Shown piece by piece: positions 8,300-17,335 of a DNA stretch of 37,135 nucleotides (position 1 is the first letter of the stretch; every line of letters starts with the position of its first letter). A program made the translations under genes and the position numbers. This DNA is from JAJZMA01 sp021850405 (GTDB taxonomy: Bacteria > Chloroflexota > Dormibacteria > Aeolococcales > Aeolococcaceae). The notes under the pieces were generated by a model, which was not told the origin of the DNA, did no database searches, and saw only the letters and a list, made by a program, of their open reading frames with translations. The stretch spans positions 1-37,135 of the forward strand of contig DAHXLU010000011.1 of the NCBI GenBank assembly GCA_027365835.1, written 5' to 3'.

Positions 8300-9877
8300 C
8301 TACATGCGGTGCCACTGCCTGCCATCCCTTTCTATGAACTGGAATGCTTCGTCTGGTCCCCAGCTCCCGGCAGCGTAGTTTGGGGTCATAACCTTGTCTG
8401 GGGGATGTGCCCTCCATCCATCCAGAATAGCGGTGCAGAAGCGCCACGCCTCTTCGACCTCATCTTCCCGGGCAAAAAGGGTCGCGTCACCCAGCATGCA
8501 ATCCAGTAACAGGCGCTCGTATGCATCGGGGGACTGGGTGCTGAAGGCAGACCCATAGGCAAAGTCCATGTTGACAGTCCGTATGGTCGTACTGCGACCT
8601 GGAACTTTGGCGTTTATTGAGAGGGTTATCCCTTCGTCCGGCTGGATATGTATTGTGAGAACGTCTGGATCGATTGCGTTGGGCGGAAGGACTCCACTTG
8701 GAGTGAGGGAATGGCCGCTGAAGGGAGAGTGGGGGACCCTGCGGAACTGGATAGCCACTTCGGTCGCCCTTTTGGGCATGCGCTTTCCTGCGCGCAGGTA
8801 GAAAGGGGTGTCCGCCCAGCGCCAGTTGTCAATGTCCAGCTTCATGGCAACGAAGGTTTCTCGCAAGGAAAGTGGGTTTACCCCAGATTCAGAACGGTAG
8901 CCCGGGACGTACTCTCCATTTACGGTTCCTTCTGCATACTGTCCCCGCACGGTATGGTTCAGCACATCATCTGGGTGGATCGGGCGCACGGCACGCAGCA
9001 GCTTTACCTTTTCGTCGCGAACAGTTTCCGAGGCGAAGTTGCTGGGGGCTTCCATGCCGATTATCGCGACCAGCTGCATGATGTGGTTCTGGACTATGTC
9101 CCGCAGCGCCCCAGATTCCTCATAGTAGGCACTACGGCCCTCGATACCTATCGATTCAGCCACTGTTATCTGCACGTGGTCTATGTACTGGCGGTTCCAG
9201 ATGGGCTCGAAAATTCCGTTGGCAAATCTAAAGACCATCAGATTCTGAACGGTCTCCTTGCCCAGGTAATGGTCGATCCGGAATATCTGGTCTTCGTCGA
9301 AGGCTTCATGCAGCCTCTCATTCAGCGCCCGTGCACTTGCCAGGTTGTGGCCAAGCGGCTTTTCGACGATTAGCCTGCGGATCTTCCCTGGAGCCTGGGC
9401 AAGGCCCGCCTTGCCCAGCATTTCAGAGAGCGGCCCAAAGCCACTTGGAGGCACGGCCAGATAGAAGAGGTAGTTGCCTTTTGTGCCCCGTTTCTGGTCA
9501 ATCTGCTCGAGTCGCTCTCTCAGGGTATCCATGGCAGTGGGAAGGTCTGGATCGACCTGCTCATAGCACAGTCCCTGCTCAAAATCGGCCCAGGTTGCCT
9601 CATGGAATCCGATCCGGCTATAGGAGTGGACCGCCTTTTTCATGGTGGCACGGAAAGTCTGGTCGTCACTCTCGTTGCGGCCAGTGCCCAGGATTGTGAA
9701 ACCGGTTGGCAGGGAGCCTTCACCAGCCAGCGCATACAGGGCCGGAAGCAGTTTGCGCTGAGCCAGATCGCCAGTTGCGCCAAAGATGACAAGAATGCAG
9801 GGTTCGGGAACAGTTGCCTGTACGCCGTCCCCTATGGTTACAGTTGCCTGCTCTGGCTTTTGGACTGTGTCTGTCAT
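8300..9877 (-). CDS. zwf: glucose-6-phosphate 1-dehydrogenase
   Basis: 525 residues. It oxidises glucose-6-phosphate to 6-phosphogluconolactone with NAD(P)+. The dinucleotide-binding fingerprint GATGDLAQRKL lies at 34-44, EKPLG at 172-176, and the active-site signature RIDHYLGKE at 200-208 with the catalytic histidine at 203. The C-terminal domain is complete and ends normally. A 20-residue N-terminal extension before PCILVIFGATGD is longer than in enterobacterial enzymes. It lies between tal-pgi (134 bp upstream) and pgl (32 bp downstream). In actinobacteria zwf is usually followed by opcA, which encodes an assembly/redox partner; no opcA is seen here. The ATG has AGGA very close to it, so the true start could be a little different. 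Confidence 0.96.
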   Translation of the reverse strand: MTDTVQKPEQATVTIGDGVQATVPEPCILVIFGATGDLAQRKLLPALYALAGEGSLPTGFTILGTGRNESDDQTFRATMKKAVHSYSRIGFHEATWADFEQGLCYEQVDPDLPTAMDTLRERLEQIDQKRGTKGNYLFYLAVPPSGFGPLSEMLGKAGLAQAPGKIRRLIVEKPLGHNLASARALNERLHEAFDEDQIFRIDHYLGKETVQNLMVFRFANGIFEPIWNRQYIDHVQITVAESIGIEGRSAYYEESGALRDIVQNHIMQLVAIIGMEAPSNFASETVRDEKVKLLRAVRPIHPDDVLNHTVRGQYAEGTVNGEYVPGYRSESGVNPLSLRETFVAMKLDIDNWRWADTPFYLRAGKRMPKRATEVAIQFRRVPHSPFSGHSLTPSGVLPPNAIDPDVLTIHIQPDEGITLSINAKVPGRSTTIRTVNMDFAYGSAFSTQSPDAYERLLLDCMLGDATLFAREDEVEEAWRFCTAILDGWRAHPPDKVMTPNYAAGSWGPDEAFQFIERDGRQWHRM

Positions 9878-10011
9878 TTCCTGTTACTCGTTGTCATCCC
9901 TGATCTGGCTTCATCTGAACCTGTTCCGGGCTCGCACGCAGCCATGGCGACGGCCCAGATGGGTCTTCACCTGACTGTTGGCAGTGACGTAGTGTACCCC
10001 GATCCCCGGTT

Positions 10012-12801
10012 TCAATGTGCGACCGGTATCCGCTCCAGCTCCTGCGGAATGTGCTCCAGCTCCTGTTCTGGGTCAGGACCCAGAACTATGTGCAGCGCCT
10101 GACGCCCGTGGTCTCTGAGCGCCGTCAGGTCACCGGTGGACTGGGCCTCCTTCAGAACTGAAAAACTGAACTTCTGGCCTGGAATTACCACGTCCGCCGT
10201 GTCCTTCTGCGTGAACTGTATGTACAGTCCGGTAGGCGGCCCACCTTTGTGGAGCTGGCCAGTGCTGTGCAGGAAGCGTGGCCCGAATCCTGTCGTAGTA
10301 GCAGTGTGCCACCGGTCACGGACAGCAACCTGTAGTTCTGCAAGGGCTCTCTCGCTTTTGCTGGTTGGTGCCACGTAGGCCATAAGGGCTACATACTGTG
10401 GTGGGGATGCGTTTTCCAGGAATTCCTCTATTGCCCTCGCTACTGCCTCCGGGTTTTTATGGGTGGGGGTAGCGTCAGTAGGCGAAATCTTGCCTTCCTT
10501 CTCATATTGCAAAAGGAGCTTTCTGGTATTGTCCTTGGATTCCTGGACATTAGGCTCGTCAAACGGATCTATGCCAAGGTGTGTCGCAGCAATTGCTGTC
10601 GCAAATTCCCATCTAAAAAACTCAGCTCCCAGGTCATAGCTGTCGCGCAGCCGCAAACGGATTACTGGGTGTCCAGCGCTGGAGAGTGCATCAAGCTGCG
10701 CACCGGCCTCGCTGCGTTCGTCCAGCTCTATCGAGATGAACACCCGGTCCTCGCCATACTTATCTGGTGCGCCCAGCTGCTCGCCGGCTACCGGAACAAG
10801 ACCCTTGCCTTCCTTCCCGGTGGATTCAGCTATTAGCTGTTCAGCCCAAAGGCCAAAGGAGGCGAGCCGGGGACTGGTAATAATGGTCACCTTGTCCCTG
10901 CCCGATCGGTACAGTATCCCAAGTGCAGTTCCGAGTGCAAAGCCAGGGTTATAGGCACCTGGATTTCCAGCCATGCACGCTACCTGCATCTCTCTCGCCT
11001 TTTCGAGCAGTTGAGGAACGTCCATACCCATAAGGCTGGCAGGTACCAGGCCAAAAAATGACAGGGCTGAGTATCTGCCACCAATGTCGGAAGGGTTGGC
11101 GAAGATGTCGCGGAAATCGTGGTCAGCCGCAAGAGCGGCGAGCGGACTGCCTCCATCGGTAACGGCTATGAACTGATCGCCAGGTTGCTTGTTTAGGGAG
11201 GACACCTTGTCCCAGAAGTACGCAAAGTGGGAGAGGGTCTCAACCGTGCCCCCGCTTTTGCTTGACACTACAAAAAGGGTCTTTTCGAGAGACAGCTTTT
11301 TCTCCATCGCCAGTATCGATGCAGGATCGGTGGTATCAAGGACATGAAGGTTGAGGAAACCGTCCTTTGTTGCAAACACCGAGGCAAATACCTCTGGGCA
11401 CAGACTGCTCCCGCCCATGCCAAGCAGAAGACAGTCGGTGTAGCCAGCCCGGCGAGCCGAGTCTGCCATGGCTGACAGCCGGTGCTGATGATCCTGCATT
11501 TCGGCTGCAACGTCCAGCCATCCCAGCCGGTTGGTGATCACCCGGGATGCCGCAGCGTCAGTGGTCCACAGCGATGGATCCCTGGCCCATAGCTTTCTGG
11601 TGGCAATCAGGGTATTTATGGATCTGGTGGCATCCTCCAGCGCCCTGGCACTGGCGCCGGCCTGGATGGATTGCCGTGCGCTGAATCTCGGGCCGGCGGC
11701 GTCCACCTTGTCCGCAATTGCCTCAAGAAGAGAGATGTATGAGGCAGCAAACGAATCAATTCCGGCGGCAAGCAGGTTGGCCGTCACCTGGGCAAAGTCA
11801 ATTCCAAGACCCGCCAGCCCCTCCAGAGTGTGCCGTGCATCCTCAATGTCTCTTGTAGCAGTAGACTCCTCTGCAATTCCATGGTCCAGAAACGCCTCAA
11901 TTGTCTCGGGTGGCATGGTGTCGACTGTATTGGGTGCAATGAGAGCTTCTGCATAGACAACGTCGCGATACTTCGGGTTCTTGGCACTCGTGCTCGCCCA
12001 GAGCGGCCGCTGCACATGCGCACCAGCTTTTCTTAGTTTGGCAAAACGCTCGCCATTCTCAAACACCTCCTGGAAGGCGTTGTAGGCCAGGCGGGCATTT
12101 GCAATTGCAGCCTTTCCCATAAGTGCACTGGCCGCGGTGTTATCGCTACTTGCCTCCAGGAGTTTGTCTACCGCGGTGTCAATCCGGCTTACGAAAAAAG
12201 ACGCGACCGAATGCACGTCCAGACCAAGCCCCTTGCGCTGACGCTGCTCCAGACCTGTTATGTAGGCATCAGTGACAGCCCGGTATGCGGCAAGGCTGAA
12301 GATAAGGGTCACGTTAACGTTGATTCCAGAAGCGATCAGCTCCTGGATGGCAGGTATCCCCTCTGGAGTAGCTGGCACCTTGATCATAAGGTTAGGGGCA
12401 TCCACCCTCTTCCACAGTTCCCTTGCCATTGCGATCGTGCCGCTGGTGTCGTGTGACAGGGCTGGAGAAACTTCCAGGCTGGCAAATCCGTCCCTGCCAC
12501 CAGTCGCTTCGTGAACCGGAAAAAGGGCGTGAGCAGCACTTTTTATGTCAGCAGTTGCTATTTCGAGGAACAGCTCTTCTGCTGCGCGCACGTTCCGGGC
12601 TATCGCACTCCGGATGTCTTCGTCGTAGGCATCGCCATGGCGGATCGCCTTCTCAAAAATTGTCGGGTTACTGGTGAGGCCAGTGACATTGTCGTCCCTG
12701 ATCATCTCAGCAAGCCTGCCGGATTGCACCAGCTCCCTGCTGATAAAGTCCAGCCACACGCTCTGGCCGTAGTTGGCAAGCTGTGCTAAACGGCTACTCA
12801 T
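10012..12801 (-). CDS. bifunctional transaldolase / glucose-6-phosphate isomerase
   Basis: 929 residues from ATG 12801, chosen because AAGGAG sits 7 bases upstream; longer in-frame starts contain that site. The first 370 or so residues are a transaldolase: TGLTSNPTIFEKA (40-52), and the Schiff-base lysine 141 in NLMIKVPATPEG. The rest is a glucose-6-phosphate isomerase: LLGMGGSSLCPEVFA, SSKSGGTVETLSHF and IGGRYSALSFFG mark the sugar-phosphate-binding SIS fold. The fused protein interconverts sedoheptulose-7-phosphate/glyceraldehyde-3-phosphate with erythrose-4-phosphate/fructose-6-phosphate and then fructose- with glucose-6-phosphate. This returns carbon to Zwf, whose gene follows. Such fusions are known in actinobacteria, Chloroflexota and some others. 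Spacing to tkt is 75 bp. Confidence 0.95.
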   Translation of the reverse strand: MSSRLAQLANYGQSVWLDFISRELVQSGRLAEMIRDDNVTGLTSNPTIFEKAIRHGDAYDEDIRSAIARNVRAAEELFLEIATADIKSAAHALFPVHEATGGRDGFASLEVSPALSHDTSGTIAMARELWKRVDAPNLMIKVPATPEGIPAIQELIASGINVNVTLIFSLAAYRAVTDAYITGLEQRQRKGLGLDVHSVASFFVSRIDTAVDKLLEASSDNTAASALMGKAAIANARLAYNAFQEVFENGERFAKLRKAGAHVQRPLWASTSAKNPKYRDVVYAEALIAPNTVDTMPPETIEAFLDHGIAEESTATRDIEDARHTLEGLAGLGIDFAQVTANLLAAGIDSFAASYISLLEAIADKVDAAGPRFSARQSIQAGASARALEDATRSINTLIATRKLWARDPSLWTTDAAASRVITNRLGWLDVAAEMQDHQHRLSAMADSARRAGYTDCLLLGMGGSSLCPEVFASVFATKDGFLNLHVLDTTDPASILAMEKKLSLEKTLFVVSSKSGGTVETLSHFAYFWDKVSSLNKQPGDQFIAVTDGGSPLAALAADHDFRDIFANPSDIGGRYSALSFFGLVPASLMGMDVPQLLEKAREMQVACMAGNPGAYNPGFALGTALGILYRSGRDKVTIITSPRLASFGLWAEQLIAESTGKEGKGLVPVAGEQLGAPDKYGEDRVFISIELDERSEAGAQLDALSSAGHPVIRLRLRDSYDLGAEFFRWEFATAIAATHLGIDPFDEPNVQESKDNTRKLLLQYEKEGKISPTDATPTHKNPEAVARAIEEFLENASPPQYVALMAYVAPTSKSERALAELQVAVRDRWHTATTTGFGPRFLHSTGQLHKGGPPTGLYIQFTQKDTADVVIPGQKFSFSVLKEAQSTGDLTALRDHGRQALHIVLGPDPEQELEHIPQELERIPVAH

Positions 12802-12876
12802 ATATGGTCTCCTTTTCATGTAAAAACGCAAGTGCTGGTGGATTCACATTGCCATGACGGGAACATGACACTCTGG

Positions 12877-14781
12877 TCAGCGGAGCGCGAGCTCCCGTGC
12901 CGCAGAAACGATATGCCGGCTGCTGATCCCCGCTGCATCCAGCAGCTCCTCAGAGGACCCTGAACCTGGGAGCCCGTCTACGGCCAGATGCCTTAACTGG
13001 ATTGTCTCGCCCAGCGGCGCAAGCGCCTCCAGGACGCTTGCAGCAAGTCCGCCCTGGGGATAGTGATCTTCGACGATCACAAACCTGCCTTCTGTAGCCT
13101 TCCGTGCCTCTTTCAGGGCTGCGAGATCCACGGGCTTGACCGAGTAGAGGTCGATCAGGCGACAGTTGATTCCTTCCTTCTCAAGCACACTTACGGCATC
13201 CAGCGCCAGATGTACCGTAACCCCTGCTGCAATAATTGTGACCCTGTCATCTGCATGGTGAGCAAGCAGTTTGGATCCTCCTATGGGAAATGCTTCCGAT
13301 GCAGGGTAAATTACAGGATAGGCACCCCTCGTAGTACGCATGTATACGATGCCTTCCTGCTTTGCCATCTCCTCTACCAGCTTTCCAGTCGAAGTGGCAT
13401 CGGACGGATACAGCACAGTTGATCCCCGCACCGCACGCATCGCTGCCAGGTCCTCAAGTGCCATCTGAGAAGGGCCATCTGCCCCGATCTCTACACCAGC
13501 ATGACTCCCCACCAGGCGTATATTGGCCTCCGAAATCGAGGCCATGCGGATAAAGTCATATGCACGCGAGAAGAAGGCGGCAAATGTAGATGCAAACGGT
13601 ATGTATCCGCGTACGCTCATCCCCACTGCCGTGGCGACAAGCTGCTGCTCAGCAATAAACATTTCGAAAAAACGGTCCGGATAAGCCTGCTTGAAGAGGT
13701 CAGCATATGTTGAGTTGCTTACTTCTCCATCCATTGCGACTATCTTGTGCCTCACCCCGATTGCTCGCAGCGCTTCCCCGTATGCAAGTCGTGTGGCCAC
13801 TTTCTCTCCACGCTTGTATTCCGGCAGTTGTACAGCTGGCTCTTCAGCTCTACCTGCAGGCCTGGCTGCTCCGGCTGCTGGTGGTTCCACTGCCGGAAGG
13901 TGAACTTCCATCTGCAGGTTGCGTACTCCGCCAAGCTCCTTTATGGCCCGCTCTGCCATCTCGGGGGGCAATGGTTTGCCGTGCCATCCATCCTTGTCCT
14001 CAATCTCTGCAAATCCCTTGCCCTTTACCGTCTTTGCAATGATGACCGTCGGTCGATCCTTCGTGCTGGCGGCTTCTGTCATGGCGCGGTCTATGGAAGC
14101 GACATCATGTCCATCGATCACAATTGCGCGACAACCAAATGCTTCGACGCGCTCCTTGTAGATCCCGGTATCCCAGCCGAACTCGGTTTCGCCGCGCTGG
14201 CCCAGGCGGTTCACATCAAACAGTACGATCAGGTTGTCCAGCTGGTAGTGGCCGGCCTTGTCCAGTGCTTCCCAGATGGAGCCCTCTGCCAGCTCGCTGT
14301 CACCACAGAGGACCCAGACACGGTATGGCAGCCGGTCCAGCCGTTTGCCTGCCAGGGCCACGCCCACTGCAATGGGCAATCCCTGGCCCAGGGACCCGGT
14401 GGCTACGTCTACCCATGGGATTGCTGGAGTAGGGTGCCCTTCCAGCCGGCAACCAAAGGTACGGTATTTCATCATTTCGTCCTGGTCGATGGCACCAGCA
14501 GCGCGGTAGAAAGCGTACAGCAGTGGCGACGCGTGTCCCTTGGAAAAGATCAGGTGGTCATTGGCTGGGTTGTCCGGTTTTTTCCAGTCATAGCGGAGGT
14601 GGCGCGCGCCAAGCACCGCAATCAGGTCAGCAGCTGACATGGATGATGTGGGATGGCCAGAGCCTGCCCTGGTGCTCATGCGGATCCCGTCGACCCTAAG
14701 CTGCTGTCCCAGTTCCTTCAGTTTCGAGATTTCAGTGTTGTCTGGCGCAGCGGCCCTGTCTGTCTGGGTGGTCATGGTCAT
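12877..14781 (-). CDS. tkt: transketolase
   Basis: 634 residues, thiamine diphosphate dependent. It moves two-carbon units between pentose and other sugar phosphates. Start ATG 14781 is chosen because AAGGAG lies 6 bases upstream; the longer frame from 14799 would read through that site. Family motifs in order: RAGSGHPTSSMSAADL near residue 36, FSKGHASPLLYA with a catalytic histidine, the metal/thiamine motif GDSELAEGSIWEA and FDVNRLGQRG, then EQQLVATAVGMS and the C-terminal domain with DHYPQGGLA. A Pro/Ala-rich linker near residue 300 joins the halves and is longer than usual. It is the first gene of the operon tkt, tal-pgi, zwf, pgl. Confidence 0.95.
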   Translation of the reverse strand: MTMTTQTDRAAAPDNTEISKLKELGQQLRVDGIRMSTRAGSGHPTSSMSAADLIAVLGARHLRYDWKKPDNPANDHLIFSKGHASPLLYAFYRAAGAIDQDEMMKYRTFGCRLEGHPTPAIPWVDVATGSLGQGLPIAVGVALAGKRLDRLPYRVWVLCGDSELAEGSIWEALDKAGHYQLDNLIVLFDVNRLGQRGETEFGWDTGIYKERVEAFGCRAIVIDGHDVASIDRAMTEAASTKDRPTVIIAKTVKGKGFAEIEDKDGWHGKPLPPEMAERAIKELGGVRNLQMEVHLPAVEPPAAGAARPAGRAEEPAVQLPEYKRGEKVATRLAYGEALRAIGVRHKIVAMDGEVSNSTYADLFKQAYPDRFFEMFIAEQQLVATAVGMSVRGYIPFASTFAAFFSRAYDFIRMASISEANIRLVGSHAGVEIGADGPSQMALEDLAAMRAVRGSTVLYPSDATSTGKLVEEMAKQEGIVYMRTTRGAYPVIYPASEAFPIGGSKLLAHHADDRVTIIAAGVTVHLALDAVSVLEKEGINCRLIDLYSVKPVDLAALKEARKATEGRFVIVEDHYPQGGLAASVLEALAPLGETIQLRHLAVDGLPGSGSSEELLDAAGISSRHIVSAARELALR

Positions 14782-14974
14782 GCTAATCTCCTTCATCACT
14801 TTCTATCATCATGGCGCCTCTGCACGGCATCCTGCACGCGCTGGGGGATTGATAGCTGGTTCCGGAGTGCGTTGCGGAATGGGAGGGGCGAGGCCGCAGG
14901 AGCGGCCACCAGGTGCAGATGAGCCTGCAGGCTGGTGCTCCCTGCTGGAGAGGTGTACACTCATCCAGCAGCAT

Positions 14975-15048
14975 GCGCCCATAGCTCAGCCCGGATAGAG
15001 CATCGGACTACGAATCCGTGTGCGGGGGTTCAAATCCTCCTGGGCGCA
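14975..15048 (+). tRNA. tRNA-Arg(ACG)
   Basis: 74 bases fold as a full cloverleaf. The acceptor arm GCGCCCA pairs with TGGGCGC. The D arm is GCTC...GAGC, the anticodon loop CTACGAA with anticodon ACG, and the T arm GGGGG-TTCAAAT-CCTCC. The first pair of the anticodon stem is T-T and unpaired. The discriminator base is A and no CCA is encoded. Anticodon ACG is read as ICG after deamination and decodes CGN arginine codons. It stands alone between tkt and the DedA gene. Confidence 0.95.
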
Positions 15049-15116
15049 CTCTTGTCCCATGTCCCAGGCGCGACCGCCCGGAAGGGAGGCTGTTGCTGGC
15101 GGGTGTGGGTAACAGG

Positions 15117-15848
15117 TTATGCACCCCCTTGCCTGGGCTTGCCCGAAGTGAGATCAGATTGCCATAGTGCCCACCCAAACAGGACAACTACCAGACCGAT
15201 GGTGACCGGGAGGCTGTAACGTGAGATGTCCTGGGCGATAGCAACGGCCCGTGAGCCAAGAATCCAGCCAAGTGCTGTGTTTGTGCCGATCCAGAGCAGG
15301 GTGCCCGCCAGATCGGCAGCCAGGAATTTCCAGAACGGAATGTGGGTCTCTCCAGCAGCCAGGTAGAAAAGGACCGTCGGCAGGGGAAGGAAGTAGGCGA
15401 GGAAGATGGTCCAGAGGCCGTAGCGGGAGAAAAAATGCTCCATCTGTAAAAACCGCTTCTCCGCCTTGGAACCGCCTGGCGCAGAGCCCATCAGAATGCG
15501 TCTGCCGTATCGCCAGCCGGCCCAGTACAGGAAGGGATCCGCTACCATCAGGGAGGGAATCGGCAGCAGTAGTACAGCCAGGATGGAGGCACGTCCAACA
15601 TGGGCGAATGCCGCACCGATGATGATGGCAACGGTGTTCCCGCGCAGCGCCTCGAGCAGCAGTGGATTTTTGCCGATTAAGGATGGACCCAGCACCAGGG
15701 CGGCATAGCCGTACACGATGTAGATAGCTATCGGCCCGAGGCAGGCTACATCCTTCCACGTGACCATGAACGGTGCCGGTGGAGGTGGAAGCTTGGGGGG
15801 GGCGCCCTTGCCAGGCAGCTGACTTTGCATTTTCTGTGATACTGGCAT
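15117..15848 (-). CDS. DedA-family membrane protein
   Basis: About 243 residues from ATG 15848; a longer frame reaches 15956 but starts inside the divergent gene's upstream region and has a charged, unhydrophobic leader. It has four or five membrane segments. The family core is visible: a reentrant LLLEALRGNTVAI, then FLQMEHFFSRYGLWTIFLAYFLPLPTV split here as FFSRYGLWTIFLAYFLPLPTV, AGETHIPFWKFL and ADLAGTLLWIGTNTALGW. DedA proteins are membrane transporters or lipid scramblase-like proteins of polyprenyl-phosphate and phospholipid flipping; the substrate here is unknown. The usual family F-x-R-F/Y-x-P motif appears as FLAYFLPLPT, without the Arg of typical DedA proteins. It is divergent from the aldehyde dehydrogenase. 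Confidence 0.75.
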   Translation of the reverse strand: MPVSQKMQSQLPGKGAPPKLPPPPAPFMVTWKDVACLGPIAIYIVYGYAALVLGPSLIGKNPLLLEALRGNTVAIIIGAAFAHVGRASILAVLLLPIPSLMVADPFLYWAGWRYGRRILMGSAPGGSKAEKRFLQMEHFFSRYGLWTIFLAYFLPLPTVLFYLAAGETHIPFWKFLAADLAGTLLWIGTNTALGWILGSRAVAIAQDISRYSLPVTIGLVVVLFGWALWQSDLTSGKPRQGGA

Positions 15849-15967
15849 GAAACCTGCACGCTGGGGTTGTCCGGCTGCTCCACGAGCCCTGCAGGCTCGA
15901 AGACTGTGACATATTTTCTTTGAAAGCGGACACCTGCCCTGCCCGGGGCGATTCAAGGAGAACGGCT

Positions 15968-17335
15968 GTGGATGAGCTTGTTTCGATTAACCCTGCGATT
16001 GGTGAGGAGCTGGGCAGGTGGCCCCTTATGGGCCTGGCTGACATCGAGGCAACACTTGCCGCGACAGCAAGGAGCGCAGGCCAGTGGTCAGAGGTAGCCG
16101 TGGAGCGACGGATGGAGGTCATCCGCAATACAGCTGGCTTGCTGCGCGAACGAACCCCACAGCTGGCCGCTCTAATCACTGAGGAAATGGGCAAGCCCCT
16201 TGCTGAGGCGAGATCCGAGATTGGGAAATGCGCCCTGCTTTGTGACTACTATGCTGCTAACGCTGCAGGTTTTCTCGCGCCTGAACTGATTGCTACTGAT
16301 GCATCGAGAAGCATGGCAAGGTTCCTGCCGCTTGGCATTGTGCTCGCGATCATGCCCTGGAATTTCCCTTTCTGGCAGGTGTTCCGCGCCGCCGTCCCTG
16401 CCCTGGCTGCGGGCAATGCGGTGCTGGTCAAGCCGGCAGAGAACGTAACTGGCTGCTCGCTTGCGATGGAGCGGCTGTTTCTGGAGGCGGGATTCCCGGC
16501 ATCCCTGTTTTCGGTATTGCGGGTTTCTGTACCCATAGTCTCGTCCATCATCAGCGACCCCCGCATTGCGGCAGTGACCTTCACTGGCAGCCAGGCAGCG
16601 GGTGCCATTGTGGCTGCCCAGAGTGCTGGTCAGGTAAAAAAAACCGTCCTGGAACTCGGTGGCTCTGATCCGTTCATAGTGCTGGCTGATGCGGACGTGG
16701 AGCGCAGTGCTGAGATTGCCGTACTCTCCCGGTTTGGCAACTGTGGGCAGAGCTGTATCGCGGCCAAGCGTTTCTTTATCCTGTCGCGGGTGTATGACGC
16801 GTGGATGGATGCTTTCCTGCATTTTGTCTCAAAGCTGAAGATGGGGGACCCGTTCATGGCCGAGACTACGCTGGGCCCGATGGCGCGCCGCGACCTGCGT
16901 GAACGGCTGGAGGATCAGGTGGCAAGGTCAGTGCGTATGGGTTGCAAAGTGGTTATTGGCGGGGAGCAGCGCCACGGTGGAGGGTGGTTTTTTGAACCTG
17001 CTGTGCTCACCGGGTGCCCTCCGGACAGTGCGGTAATGGAGGAGGAGACTTTTGGACCCGTTGCCCCAGTGGTTGCCGTTCCGGATGAGCGCACCGCCAT
17101 CCAGATGGCCAACAGTTCCCTATTTGGGCTCGGGGCCAGTGTATGGACGGAGGATCAGGAAAGGGGTATGCAGTTGTCGAGGCAACTTCATGTGGGTGGT
17201 GTTTTTATAAATGGCATGACCCATTCCGACCCCAGGCTGCCGTTTGGTGGCGTAAGGCAGAGCGGCTATGGCAGGGAGCTTGGGCGGTTCGGGCTGCTTG
17301 AGTTTGTAAACGTACAGACGATTTGGTTAGCCTGA
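15968..17335 (+). CDS. aldehyde dehydrogenase, probably succinate-semialdehyde type
   Basis: 455 residues from GTG 15968, preceded by AAGGAG at 7 bases; a TTG frame to 15920 lacks that support. This is an NAD(P)+-dependent aldehyde dehydrogenase. MPWNFPFWQVFRAAVPALAAGN, split here as MPWNFPFWQVF and ALAAGNAVLVKPAENV, binds the cofactor; the general base is Glu229 in LELGGSDP; the nucleophile is Cys263 in GQSCIAAKR. The 34-residue spacing of the two is canonical. ITEEMGKPLAEARSE and the closing PFGGVRQSGYGRE match the succinate-semialdehyde dehydrogenase group of short Sad/YneI-like enzymes, so 4-aminobutyrate or related catabolism is likely but unproven. Its 3' end overlaps the convergent kinase gene by 9 bp. 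Confidence 0.9.
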   Translation: MDELVSINPAIGEELGRWPLMGLADIEATLAATARSAGQWSEVAVERRMEVIRNTAGLLRERTPQLAALITEEMGKPLAEARSEIGKCALLCDYYAANAAGFLAPELIATDASRSMARFLPLGIVLAIMPWNFPFWQVFRAAVPALAAGNAVLVKPAENVTGCSLAMERLFLEAGFPASLFSVLRVSVPIVSSIISDPRIAAVTFTGSQAAGAIVAAQSAGQVKKTVLELGGSDPFIVLADADVERSAEIAVLSRFGNCGQSCIAAKRFFILSRVYDAWMDAFLHFVSKLKMGDPFMAETTLGPMARRDLRERLEDQVARSVRMGCKVVIGGEQRHGGGWFFEPAVLTGCPPDSAVMEEETFGPVAPVVAVPDERTAIQMANSSLFGLGASVWTEDQERGMQLSRQLHVGGVFINGMTHSDPRLPFGGVRQSGYGRELGRFGLLEFVNVQTIWLA

